From NCBI RefSeq assembly GCF_028649475.1, contig NZ_JAQSIP010000010.1, positions 102,740 to 166,739 of the forward strand: 64,000 bases of DNA, given 5' to 3'. Shown in pieces: positions 37,399-45,737 of the stretch. Source of the stretch: Curvibacter cyanobacteriorum. GTDB taxonomy: Bacteria; Pseudomonadota; Gammaproteobacteria; Burkholderiales; Burkholderiaceae_C. Each line of letters starts with the position of its first letter. Position 1 is the first letter of the stretch. Made by a program: the position numbers and the translations under genes. Below the pieces are notes generated by a model. It did not search any database. It saw nothing but the letters and a program-made list of their open reading frames with translations, and was not told the origin of the DNA.

Positions 37399-38307
37399 AT
37401 GAATGTCACCCTGCGCCAGCTCCAGGTCTTCCAGTCGGTGGCCGCCACCCGCAACTTCAGCCGCAGTGGGGCCCTGATCGGGCTGACCCAGCCCGCAGTG
37501 AGCCGCTGCATCACCGAGCTGGAGGGGCAGCTGGGCCTGAAGCTGCTGAACCGCACCACGCGCGAGGTCGAGCTGACCGAGGCCGGCCGGCGCCTGGCCG
37601 CGCGCCTGGGCCAGGTGCTGGAGGACCTGGACAGCGCGCTGCAGGACGTGCAGGGCATGGCCACCGAGCGCCGCGGCCGGGTGCGTGTGGCCAGCAGCCC
37701 CACCCTGTCCGCCAACCTGATGCCCGAGTGCATTGCCCAGTGCCGCCACCGCCTGCCGGGCCTGCAACTGGTGATGCTGGACCGCATCCAGCACGACGTG
37801 CTGGACAGCGTGTGTTCGGGCGAGGTGGACTTTGGCGTGGTGATCGACCCCGGCGAGCGCGACGACCTGCACAGCGAGGCCATCCTGTCCGAGCCCTTCT
37901 GCCTGGTCTGCCTGCCGGGGCACCCCTTGGCCCAGGCCCGGCAGGTGGCGTGGACCGACCTCGCGGGTCAGTCACTGGTGCTGCTGGACTACGCCTCGGG
38001 CAGCCGCCGCCTGATCGACCGCGCGCTGGACAGCCAGGGCGTGCACTGCGACAACGCCCACGATGTCGGCCACCCGACCACCATCTTCCGCATGGTCGAG
38101 GCAGGGCTGGGCCTGTCGGTGGTGCCCACGCTGGCCCTGCCCCCGAGCGGCCTGCCGGGGCTGGTGGTGCGCTCGCTGTGGCCGCGGGTGGACCGCAACA
38201 TCATGCTGGTGCACCGCAAGAACCGCGCGCTGAGCCCGCTGGCCGAGGCGGCCTGGGCGCTGATCCGCGAGGTGGCACACCAGCGTCAACCGGTGCTGCA
38301 AGGCTGA
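37399..38307 (+). CDS. LysR-family transcriptional regulator
   Basis: A 302-residue LysR-type regulator. Its HTH is FQSVAATRNFSRSGALIGLTQPAVSRCITELE-like within residues 3-60, and the effector domain starts about residue 90 (GRVRVASSPTLSANLMP). The ATG at 37399 gives the common MNVTLRQLQVF start; longer in-frame starts run into the palindrome. It is divergent from the SLC10-type transporter and is the likely regulator of it. It resembles the LysR proteins that control uptake or degradation of aromatic or organic acids; the inducer is unknown. Confidence 0.9.
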   Translation: MNVTLRQLQVFQSVAATRNFSRSGALIGLTQPAVSRCITELEGQLGLKLLNRTTREVELTEAGRRLAARLGQVLEDLDSALQDVQGMATERRGRVRVASSPTLSANLMPECIAQCRHRLPGLQLVMLDRIQHDVLDSVCSGEVDFGVVIDPGERDDLHSEAILSEPFCLVCLPGHPLAQARQVAWTDLAGQSLVLLDYASGSRRLIDRALDSQGVHCDNAHDVGHPTTIFRMVEAGLGLSVVPTLALPPSGLPGLVVRSLWPRVDRNIMLVHRKNRALSPLAEAAWALIREVAHQRQPVLQG

Positions 38308-38364
38308 GGCCGACGCCACCAGTCGGGCCGCCGACGCGGCAGCGGCAGCGGTGGCCGCAGCGGC

Positions 38365-39168
38365 TCAGAGGCCCAGGGCCTCGGCGGCGATCAGGCTGGC
38401 TTCGAGCGTGAATTGCCCGGCCTTCAGGCGGGCCAGCAGGTCTTCGCGGCTCACCAGCTCAAACTGCGCCACCTCGCCGTCCTGGTTGCTGGGCTGCACG
38501 CCCTCGGGCAGGGTGGCCTGGTACCAGTCGATGCGCTCGATCATGTAACCTGCCCCCCCTGCCTCGGTGCTGGGGCGGCGAAAGTTGACATGCCCGCCAT
38601 GCACCAGGTCGCTGAGCTGGTCGAGGCGCAGACCGGCCTCCTCCCAGGTTTCACGCGCCAGCGCCTGCGAGACATCGTCCTCGGCCGACACCATGCCGCC
38701 CATCAGGGTGTCCCACAGGCCGGGGTCATTGGGCTTGTTCAGCGCGCGCTGTTGCACCCACATGCGGCCATCGGGCGCCCAACCCACCAGGTGCACGGCC
38801 TGGGTGGCCAGGCCCAGCACGCGCACGGCCCCCCGCTCGATGGTGCCCAGGCGCCGCGCCGCCGGTCCCAGCACCCCGAGCTGCTCGTCGCGCCAGGGGC
38901 CGCACAGCTGGGCGTCCCGCAAGGCCAGGGCCAATTCGTTGAGGCTGCTGGTGATGTCCTCGGGGGCACAGTCCAGCTGCCAGACCGGGCCGCGCGGCGT
39001 GTCTTCACGTTGCAGCGGCAAGTGGGGCGCGAGGTCGGCGACAAAGGTCAGCACCTCGTCTTCGACCGAGCCAATGGTCAGGCCCGCCACCTGCACCGGC
39101 AGGCGGGGTTGGCGCGGCGCCTGTTGGGCCGCCGCGCGGGCCCGGGTCAGCCAGGCCGGGGTTCTCAC
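38365..39168 (-). CDS. NUDIX hydrolase with DUF4743 N-terminal domain
   Basis: A 267-residue protein. The first 120 residues match DUF4743, and a NUDIX domain follows with the box GGMVSAEDDVSQALARETWE continuing EEAGL, which fits the canonical GX5EX7REUXEEXGU pattern. NUDIX enzymes cleave nucleoside diphosphates linked to another moiety. The start is GTG at 39168, which overlaps the quinone oxidoreductase stop (GTGA), so the pair is co-translated. The substrate is not readable; thiamine-pyrophosphate-type compounds are common for this subgroup. Confidence 0.87.
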   Translation of the reverse strand: MRTPAWLTRARAAAQQAPRQPRLPVQVAGLTIGSVEDEVLTFVADLAPHLPLQREDTPRGPVWQLDCAPEDITSSLNELALALRDAQLCGPWRDEQLGVLGPAARRLGTIERGAVRVLGLATQAVHLVGWAPDGRMWVQQRALNKPNDPGLWDTLMGGMVSAEDDVSQALARETWEEAGLRLDQLSDLVHGGHVNFRRPSTEAGGAGYMIERIDWYQATLPEGVQPSNQDGEVAQFELVSREDLLARLKAGQFTLEASLIAAEALGL

Positions 39169-40148
39169 AGCGTGAGGATGGTGCAGCCAGTGGTCTGACG
39201 GGCTTCGAGCGCGCGGTGGGCGGCCTGCACGTCCTCGAGCTTGAAGCGCTGCTCGATGTGGATCTTCACCTCACCGCTGAGCACCACCTTGAACAGGTCG
39301 TCGGCCATGGCCTGGGTGCTTTCGCGGGTGGCGATGTGGGTGAACAGGGTCTGGCGGGTGACGTACAGCGAGCCCTTGTTGCCCAGGCTGCCCGGCGCAA
39401 ACGGCGGCACCGGGCCCGAGGCGTTGCCAAAGCTGGCCATCAGGCCAAACGGGCGCAGGCAGTCGAGCGACTTGTCCCAGGTGTCCTTGCCCACCGAGTC
39501 GTAGACCACCTTGACGCCGCGGCCACCGGTGATGTCCTTGACGCGGGCGGCAAAGTCTTCGCGGCTGTAATTGATGGCATGGGCCGCGCCATTGGCCAGT
39601 GCCAGGGCGCACTTGGCGTCCGAGCCTGCGGTGCCGATCAACTGCAGGCCCAGGGCCTTGGCCCATTGGCAGGCAATCAGGCCGACACCGCCCGCGGCCG
39701 CGTGGAACAGGACATGGTCACCGGCTTGCAGGCCTTCGACCGGCAAGGTTTTCTTGAGCAGGTACTGCGCGGTCAGGCCCTTGAGCATCATGGCGGCGCC
39801 GGTCTCGAACGAGATGCCGTCGGGCAGCACGCAGACGCACTTGGCCGGCATGACCCGCACCTCGCAGTAGCTGCCCGGGGGCTGACTGGCGTAGGCCGCG
39901 CGGTCACCGACGCGCAGGTGAGTGACCCCCTCGCCCACCGCTTCGATCACGCCCGCGCCTTCCATGCCCAGGTGCAGGGGCATGGCAAACGGGTACAGGC
40001 CGCTGCGCTGGTAGACGTCGATGAAGTTCAGGCCGATGGCATGGTGGCGGATGCGCACCTCGCCCGGGCCGGGGTCGCCCACTTGAACGTCCACGATCTT
40101 CAGTTCTTCGGGGCCACCATGCTGGTCAATGCGTACGGCTCGGGTCAT
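39165..40148 (-). CDS. quinone oxidoreductase (zinc-free MDR family)
   Basis: A 327-residue medium-chain dehydrogenase of the quinone-oxidoreductase (QOR) type, which reduces quinones with NADPH by one electron. It begins MTRAVRIDQHGGPEELKI, has GLNFIDVYQRSGLYP and GMEGAGVIEAVGEGV, and carries the nucleotide-binding AAAGGVGLIACQWAKALG. The catalytic zinc ligands of alcohol dehydrogenases are missing, as expected for QOR. The ATG at 40148 has GGAGA upstream; longer frames are not conserved. It is followed with a four-base overlap by the NUDIX gene. Both may protect against oxidative or electrophile stress. Confidence 0.9.
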   Translation of the reverse strand: MTRAVRIDQHGGPEELKIVDVQVGDPGPGEVRIRHHAIGLNFIDVYQRSGLYPFAMPLHLGMEGAGVIEAVGEGVTHLRVGDRAAYASQPPGSYCEVRVMPAKCVCVLPDGISFETGAAMMLKGLTAQYLLKKTLPVEGLQAGDHVLFHAAAGGVGLIACQWAKALGLQLIGTAGSDAKCALALANGAAHAINYSREDFAARVKDITGGRGVKVVYDSVGKDTWDKSLDCLRPFGLMASFGNASGPVPPFAPGSLGNKGSLYVTRQTLFTHIATRESTQAMADDLFKVVLSGEVKIHIEQRFKLEDVQAAHRALEARQTTGCTILTL

Positions 40149-40326
40149 CTCGGGTCTCCGGGTTCGGGTTCTGTGAAAGGCGTCAGGGCCCGCTCCAGAA
40201 CACCTGAAGCGAGGCGGCGCCGCACACAGCGCCACGGCGCAAGACGGCCCCGATGGTGCCACGAATTGCAGGCGCTTGCAGTCAGCCGACCGCGCGCGCG
40301 CCGCCCAGCCTGTACAGTGCGCAGCC

Positions 40327-41226
40327 ATGGCCAACCGACTGACTCCTTCCACCATCACGCTGCTCACCCTGCCCCCCTTGCTGTGGGCTGGCAACGCCGT
40401 GGTGGGCCGCGTGGTGCACGAGCTCGTGCCCCCGATGACTTTGAACTTCCTGCGCTGGGTGATCGCCTTCGTGCTGCTGCTGCCGCTGGCCGCCCCGGTG
40501 CTCAAGAAAAGCAGCCCGCTGTGGGCCCACTGGCGCCGCTATGCGGTGTTGGGCCTGCTGGGCGTGGGCTGCTACAACGCGCTGCAGTACCTGGCCCTGC
40601 AGACCTCGACACCCATCAACGTGACGCTGGTGGGCTCGAGCATGCCGGTCTGGATGCTGACCGTGGGCGCGCTGTTTTTTGGCGCCCCGGTGGCGCGGCG
40701 CCAACTGCTGGGCGCCCTGCTGTCCATCCTGGGGGTGCTGCTGGTGTTGAGCCGGGGCGAGTGGGCCCAGTTGATGGCCTTCAAGCTGGTGCCTGGCGAC
40801 ATCTTCATTTTGCTGGCCTCGATGGCCTGGGCCTTCTACAGCTGGCTGCTGGTGCGCACGCGCGAACCCGAGGGCGTGCGCGGTGACTGGGCGCAGTTCC
40901 TGATGGCACAGATGGTGTTCGGCCTCGGGTGGTCGGGCCTGTCGGCGGGGGGCGAATGGGCCCTGACCTCGGCCCACATCGTGTGGGGCCCCACCCTGCT
41001 GGCCGCGCTGGCCTTCATTGCGCTGGGCCCGGCGCTGCTGGCCTACCGCTGCTGGGGTGCCGGGGTGCAGCGCGCCGGCCCCGCGATGGCGGGCTTTTTC
41101 ATCAACCTGACCCCGCTGTTTGCGGCCCTGATGTCCACCCTGTTCCTGGGCGAGCACCCGCAGCTGTTCCACGCGCTCGCGTTCGCGCTGATCGTGGCGG
41201 GCATCATGGTGTCGGCGCAGCGCTGA
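40327..41226 (+). CDS. EamA-family (DMT) transporter, first
   Basis: A 299-residue membrane protein with ten predicted helices in two EamA repeats. The start is LTPSTITLLTLPPLLWAGNAVVG, with ALQYLALQTSTPINVTLVGS in the first repeat and GPAMAGFFINLTPLFAALMS in the second. Drug/metabolite exporters of this family move amino acids, sugars or drugs out of the cell; the ligand is unknown. The ATG at 40327 is chosen over upstream in-frame starts that add a basic stretch. It is divergent from the quinone oxidoreductase gene and converges on the SDR gene. Confidence 0.88.
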   Translation: MANRLTPSTITLLTLPPLLWAGNAVVGRVVHELVPPMTLNFLRWVIAFVLLLPLAAPVLKKSSPLWAHWRRYAVLGLLGVGCYNALQYLALQTSTPINVTLVGSSMPVWMLTVGALFFGAPVARRQLLGALLSILGVLLVLSRGEWAQLMAFKLVPGDIFILLASMAWAFYSWLLVRTREPEGVRGDWAQFLMAQMVFGLGWSGLSAGGEWALTSAHIVWGPTLLAALAFIALGPALLAYRCWGAGVQRAGPAMAGFFINLTPLFAALMSTLFLGEHPQLFHALAFALIVAGIMVSAQR

Positions 41227-41265
41227 GGGCGCTGCGCCGGGGCGGCCGGGGTCGGGCCGGGCGCC

Positions 41266-42072
41266 TTAATAGGTGCCTGGGTAGGCACCGCCGTCGGGCA
41301 GGATGTTCTGCCCCGTCAGGTAGGCCGCGTGGGTGCTGCACAGGAAGGCACAGATGGCGCCAAACTCATCCGGGCGGCCATAACGACCGGCGGGGATTTG
41401 CGCCTGCTGGCTGGCGCGGATGGCCTCCACGCTTTGACCGGTTTTCTTGGAAGCCGCGGCCAGGGTGGTGGCAATGCGGTCGGTGTCGAACTTGCCGGGC
41501 AGCAGGTTGTTGAGGGTCACGCCCTTGGCGGCGATCGAGCTGCGCGCCACACCGGCCACAAATCCCGTCAGGCCGCTGCGTGCGCCGTTGCTCAGGCCCA
41601 GGATGTCGATGGGCGACTTGACCGAGCTCGAGGTGATGTTGACGATGCGGCCAAAGCCCCGCTCGGCCATGCCGTCGATGGTGGCCTTGATCAGCTCGAT
41701 CGGCGTCAGCATGTTGGCGTCCAGCGCCTTGATCCAGGCCTCGCGGTCCCAGTCACGGAAGTCACCGGGCGGCGGGCCCCCGGCGTTGGTGACCACGATG
41801 TCGAAGTTGACGCCGGGACCACCAGGCACCGCGAACAGCGCAGCCCGCCCGGCTTCGGTGGTCACGTCACCGGCCACCGCCAGCACCTGCGCACCGGCCG
41901 GGCGCAGCGGGTCGGCCAACAGGCGCTCGGCCGCGGCCTGCAAGGCCTCGGGACCGCGCGCGCCGATGACCACGTTGACGCCCTCGCGTACCAGCGCCTG
42001 GGCGCAGCCAAAGCCCAAACCCTTGCTGGCGCCACACACCAAGGCCCACTTGCCTGCAATGCCCAAATCCAT
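41266..42072 (-). CDS. SDR-family protein lacking the catalytic Tyr-Lys pair
   Basis: A 268-residue short-chain dehydrogenase/reductase homologue. The cofactor motif is CGASKGLGFG near residue 14, and NAGG lies at 96-99. The catalytic Ser stretch ITSSS is present, but the YxxxK position reads NGARS (Asn162, Ser166). I recall a beta-ketoacyl-reductase-like SDR subgroup that lacks a perfect catalytic tetrad, and this fits. It may be a very slow enzyme, use another residue or act as a binding protein. AGGAG lies upstream of the ATG at 42072. It lies 122 bp downstream of the second DMT transporter. Confidence 0.85.
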   Translation of the reverse strand: MDLGIAGKWALVCGASKGLGFGCAQALVREGVNVVIGARGPEALQAAAERLLADPLRPAGAQVLAVAGDVTTEAGRAALFAVPGGPGVNFDIVVTNAGGPPPGDFRDWDREAWIKALDANMLTPIELIKATIDGMAERGFGRIVNITSSSVKSPIDILGLSNGARSGLTGFVAGVARSSIAAKGVTLNNLLPGKFDTDRIATTLAAASKKTGQSVEAIRASQQAQIPAGRYGRPDEFGAICAFLCSTHAAYLTGQNILPDGGAYPGTY

Positions 42073-42194
42073 GCTGATGCTCCTGTTGGTTCTAACGGTT
42101 GATTCGATGGGCGCTGATGATACGGTCGCGCCGCGCCGCGCGCTGTGGCCCCGCCAGAGCACGTTGGGGCCTGCGGGTTAAGGCCCGCACGGGC

Positions 42195-43130
42195 TCAGCG
42201 CCGGCCTCCGCGAGTGAAGATGAAAATGCCCGCCAGCACCAGCACCGAGCCCACCGCCACCCAGGCGGTGAACGGCTCGCCCAGGATCAGCACCCCCATC
42301 AGGATGGTGGACATGGGGCCCACCATGCCGGTTTGCGCGGTCAGGCTGGCACCGATGCGCTCGATCGCCATCATCACGATCAGCACCGGCACGGCCGTGC
42401 ACAGCGTGGCGTTGAGCACCGACAGCCACAGCACCTCGGGGGCCACCGCGGCGGCCGACATCGGGCGCAGCAGCACAAACTGCAGCAAACAGCACAGGCA
42501 AGCCACCGAGGTGGCCAGACCGACCAGGCGCAAGGAACCGAGGCGCTGCACCATCTCACCGCTGTAGACCAGGTACAGCGCGTAGCTGACCGCGCTCAGG
42601 AACACCAGCAAGGTACCCCAGGCGGCCTGGCCGCCCTGCAACTGGATCTCATGGCCAAACACCAGCAAGACCCCGCTGTAGCTGACCGCCATGCCCGCCA
42701 ATTGGCGCCAGCTGATGGCCTTGCCATAGAGCACGCGCCCCAGCAACAGCACCAGGGTCGGGTTGAGGTACAGGATCAGGCGCTCCAGGCTGGCACTGAT
42801 GTAAGCCAGCCCGGCAAAGTCCAGAAAGCTGGCCAGGTAGTAGCCGCTGACGCCCAGACCGCCAATGCCCAGCCAGTCGCGCCGGGTCAGGGGGCTGGGG
42901 CGCTGCGTGCCCTGGCGGTAGGTGCCCCACCAGGCCATGCCCAGGAAGATGGGCAGGGCGAACAACATGCGGTACATGATGAGCGTGACCGCATCGACCC
43001 CGTAGCGATAAGCCAGCTTGACGATGATGGCCTTGCCGCTGAAGGCGATGGCGCCCACGGTGGCCAGCACCAGCCCGAAGGCAAACTGGCGGGAGGCGTC
43101 GCCCGAAGCGGGCGCTGAGGAGGAAGACAA
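42195..43130 (-). CDS. EamA-family (DMT) transporter, second
   Basis: A 311-residue membrane protein with two EamA repeats (about ten helices). Segments include FAFGLVLATVGAIAFSGKAI, FAGLAYISASLERLILYLNP and GASLTAQTGMVGPMSTILMG, with WVAVGSVLVLAGIFIF at the end. It is a different subtype from the one at 40327. The start is taken as TTG at 43130, since no ATG precedes the first helix in this frame; a ribosome site is not clear. It lies 59 bases downstream of the gamma-glutamyltransferase gene in the same direction and may be part of that unit. The substrate is unknown. Confidence 0.8.
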   Translation of the reverse strand: MSSSSAPASGDASRQFAFGLVLATVGAIAFSGKAIIVKLAYRYGVDAVTLIMYRMLFALPIFLGMAWWGTYRQGTQRPSPLTRRDWLGIGGLGVSGYYLASFLDFAGLAYISASLERLILYLNPTLVLLLGRVLYGKAISWRQLAGMAVSYSGVLLVFGHEIQLQGGQAAWGTLLVFLSAVSYALYLVYSGEMVQRLGSLRLVGLATSVACLCCLLQFVLLRPMSAAAVAPEVLWLSVLNATLCTAVPVLIVMMAIERIGASLTAQTGMVGPMSTILMGVLILGEPFTAWVAVGSVLVLAGIFIFTRGGRR

Positions 43131-43189
43131 AAGAAAACCGCTTTCTGGGGCCCGCCCTCAGGCAGGCCCAGGGACCAGGTTGAAAAGGC

Positions 43190-44812
43190 TCAGAAGCCGG
43201 CGGCCAGGCCGTCGCGGCGCGGGTCGCTGGCGACCACATAGCCTTCGACCTTCGGGTCGCCCGCGCGCCAGATGAACTGGCCTGCGCCAAAGTCCTGGTA
43301 GGAGTCGTTGATGACCTCCATCACATGGCCGCGCTCGGCCAGGCCTTGCACGGTGTCGCTGCGCAGGGCGGACTCGACGTTGATCTCCAGCCCAGCGTTG
43401 TAGCGCCAGCGCGGGGCATCGCAAGCCGCCTGCGGGTTCTGGCCGTAGTCGAGCATGCGCACCAGGGTCTGCATGTGGCCTTGCGGCTGCATGTTGGCGC
43501 CCATCACGCCGTAGCTCATGACCGGCTGGCCGTCCTTGGTCAGGAAGGCCGGGATGATGGTGTGGAAAGGCCGCTTGCCCGGGGCCACCAGGTTGGCCGG
43601 GTTCAGGGCGCCAGCATCCAGGCTGAAGCCATGGCCGCGGTTTTGCAGGCTGATGCCGAATTGCGGCTCGACGCAGCCCGAGCCGAAGCCCATGTAGTTG
43701 CTCTGGATGAAGCTGACCATCATGCCGTTCTCATCGGCCGCCGTCAGGTAGATGGTGCCGCCCTTGACCGGGTTGCCGGCGCCAAAGTCCTGCGCTTTCT
43801 TCATGTCGATGAGCTTGGCACGCGAGGCCAGGTAGGCGTCGTCGAGCATCTGCTCAGGCGTGACTTCCATCGACGAGGGCTCGGCCACGTAGCGGTAGAC
43901 GTCGGCGAAGGCCAGCTTCATGGCCTCGATCTGCAAGTGCTGCGAATCGATGCCATCGACCGGCAGCGAACCGATGTCGAAGTTTTGCAGGATGCCCAGC
44001 GCGATCAGCGCGGCAATGCCCTGGCCGTTGGGCGGGATCTCGTGCAGGGTGTAGCCGCGGTAGTTCTTGCCCAGCGGTTTGACCCATTCGGGGCGGTAGT
44101 CTTCAAAGTCACGCGCGGTGACCGTGCCGCCGTGCTGGGCCGAGAAGCGCTCGATGGCCTGGGCGATCTCGCCGCCATAGAAGGCCGCGCCGCGGGTGTT
44201 GGCGATGGCGCGCAGACCGCGGGCCGCCGACTGGAACTGGAACAGCTCACCGACCTTGGGCGCCCGGCCCCAGGGCAGGAAGGCGTCGGCAAAGCCCGGC
44301 AGACCGCGCAACTCGTCGGTGGCGGCGGCCCATTTCTGCTGCACCACCGTGGGCAGCAGGTAGCCGCGCTCGGCGATCTCGATCGCGGGCTCCATGAGGT
44401 CGGCGAAGGGCAGCTTGCCAAAACGCTCGCTCAGGGCGACCCAGCTGCTGACGGCGCCCGGCACGGTGACGGCGTCAAAGCCGCGCTTGGGCGGGTTCTT
44501 GGCGTCGGCGCCGTACTTGCGCTTGAAGTAATCGGGCGTCCAGGTCTGCGGTGCGCGACCCGAGGCGTTGAGGCCATGCAGCTCCTTGCCGTCCCACAGG
44601 ATGCAGAACGCGTCGCTGCCCAGGCCGTTGCTGACCGGCTCGACGATGGTCATGGCGGCGGCGGCCGCCACGGCGGCATCCACCGCGTTGCCGCCCTTCC
44701 ACAGCATGCGCAGGCCGGCCTGGGCGGCCAGCGGGTGCGAGGTGGACACCACATTGCGGGCAAAGACCGGCAGTCGGGTGCTGAGGTAGGGGTTGGCGTA
44801 GTCGAAGTTCAT
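43190..44812 (-). CDS. gamma-glutamyltransferase family protein
   Basis: A 540-residue Ntn-hydrolase of the gamma-glutamyltransferase family. It is made as a precursor that cleaves itself before a Thr; the candidate is Thr353 in VKGGTIYLTAADENG. Other family parts are GGNAVDAAVAAAAAM, GLGSDAFCILWDG, SNYMGFGSGCVEP and SYGVMGANMQPQGH. No clear signal peptide is present, so it may be cytoplasmic, unlike the E. coli periplasmic enzyme. The ATG at 44812 removes an unlike 17-residue prefix. It lies downstream of a GntR regulator and a peptide-binding protein gene, which suggests use of gamma-glutamyl or similar peptides. Confidence 0.88.
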   Translation of the reverse strand: MNFDYANPYLSTRLPVFARNVVSTSHPLAAQAGLRMLWKGGNAVDAAVAAAAAMTIVEPVSNGLGSDAFCILWDGKELHGLNASGRAPQTWTPDYFKRKYGADAKNPPKRGFDAVTVPGAVSSWVALSERFGKLPFADLMEPAIEIAERGYLLPTVVQQKWAAATDELRGLPGFADAFLPWGRAPKVGELFQFQSAARGLRAIANTRGAAFYGGEIAQAIERFSAQHGGTVTARDFEDYRPEWVKPLGKNYRGYTLHEIPPNGQGIAALIALGILQNFDIGSLPVDGIDSQHLQIEAMKLAFADVYRYVAEPSSMEVTPEQMLDDAYLASRAKLIDMKKAQDFGAGNPVKGGTIYLTAADENGMMVSFIQSNYMGFGSGCVEPQFGISLQNRGHGFSLDAGALNPANLVAPGKRPFHTIIPAFLTKDGQPVMSYGVMGANMQPQGHMQTLVRMLDYGQNPQAACDAPRWRYNAGLEINVESALRSDTVQGLAERGHVMEVINDSYQDFGAGQFIWRAGDPKVEGYVVASDPRRDGLAAGF

Positions 44813-44897
44813 GAAGTCACACCAGGAAGTTGGGGGTTGCGCAGAGCGCCCCGGGGCCGCCACGGGCCCTGGGGCCGAGACCGCACAGAGTCAAAAA

Positions 44898-44906
44898 TTA
44901 TCGCAC
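44898..44906 (-). promoter_or_regulatory. Extended -10 promoter element for the gamma-glutamyltransferase gene
   Basis: On the minus strand, TGCGATAAT is a good extended -10 (TGN-GATAAT). It would give a leader of about 80 bases to the ATG at 44812. A -35 is not clear. The surrounding 220-bp gap otherwise shows only GC-rich sequence. Confidence 0.4.
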
Positions 44907-45032
44907 CGAGGGGCCCGCTGCGGGGGACGCCGGGCCCAGCCCGACCGGGTGCCGCGCTGCACCCTGGCGAAGGCAGGCTTGCAGCCCGGCGAGGGCTGGG
45001 CGCCCAGCGCCGCAGCGGGGCCCGCGCCGCGC

Positions 45033-45737
45033 TCACGGCAGCGCCGGTTCGTCGCGCCACTGCGGCGCCAGCAGGCTGGTGGCGTGGCGTGCGGACAGCA
45101 GATGGGAGCGCATCTCCCGGTGGGCCGCCAGCGCGTCGTGCGCGAGCAGGGCCTCGACCAGGCGGCTGTGCTCCTCGTAGGACTGGACCAGCCGGTCCAG
45201 CCGGGTGAACTGACCGCGCCGGAACGCCATCACCCGGCTGCGCAGAGTGCGGGTGGTGTCGATCAGGTAGGGGTTGTGGGCGCCTTCCAGGATGATCTGG
45301 TGCAAGCGCTGGTTGGCGCGGTCGTAGGCCTCCATGTCGTGCGCCTGCATGGCCTGGCGCCCCTCGGCGTGGGCCTGCAGCAGCTGCTGGCGCTCGGCCT
45401 GGGTCAGGCGCAGCGCCGCGTGGCGGGCGCAGGCCGACTCGAGTTCGGCAATGGCCTCGAACATCAGGTCCAGCTCCGCCGAGTCGAGCTGGCGCACCAC
45501 CGAGCCCCGGTTGGGGCGGTAGTCGGCCAGGCCGCTGGCCACCAGCAGCTTGAGCGCCTCGCGCACGGGGGTGCGCGAGACCTGGTAACGCGCGGCCATG
45601 GCCTGCTCGTCGAGGTGCAGGCCCGGCGCCAGCCGGCCCAGCACGATGTCGTCGGCCATGCGGCGCAGCACATGGTCCACCAGCTGCCCCCGTGGCACGG
45701 GGGTGGCCGTGCGGGGAGCGTCGCCGCCTTTGGGCAT
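45033..45737 (-). CDS. GntR/FadR-type transcriptional regulator
   Basis: A 234-residue FadR-subfamily GntR regulator. The N-terminal winged HTH includes LGRLAPGLHLDEQAMAARYQ and SRTPVREALKLL, and the C-terminal all-helical effector domain (FCD) has HQIILEGAHNPYLIDTTRTL with the metal-binding-type His residues seen in FCD domains (ANQRLHQIIL, HSRLVEALLAHDA, MRSHLLSARH). The ATG at 45737 overlaps the stop of the binding-protein gene by one base (TGATG), so the regulator is translated from the same message. It probably senses an amino-acid-like ligand. It lies 220 bp upstream of the gamma-glutamyltransferase gene. Confidence 0.9.
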   Translation of the reverse strand: MPKGGDAPRTATPVPRGQLVDHVLRRMADDIVLGRLAPGLHLDEQAMAARYQVSRTPVREALKLLVASGLADYRPNRGSVVRQLDSAELDLMFEAIAELESACARHAALRLTQAERQQLLQAHAEGRQAMQAHDMEAYDRANQRLHQIILEGAHNPYLIDTTRTLRSRVMAFRRGQFTRLDRLVQSYEEHSRLVEALLAHDALAAHREMRSHLLSARHATSLLAPQWRDEPALP

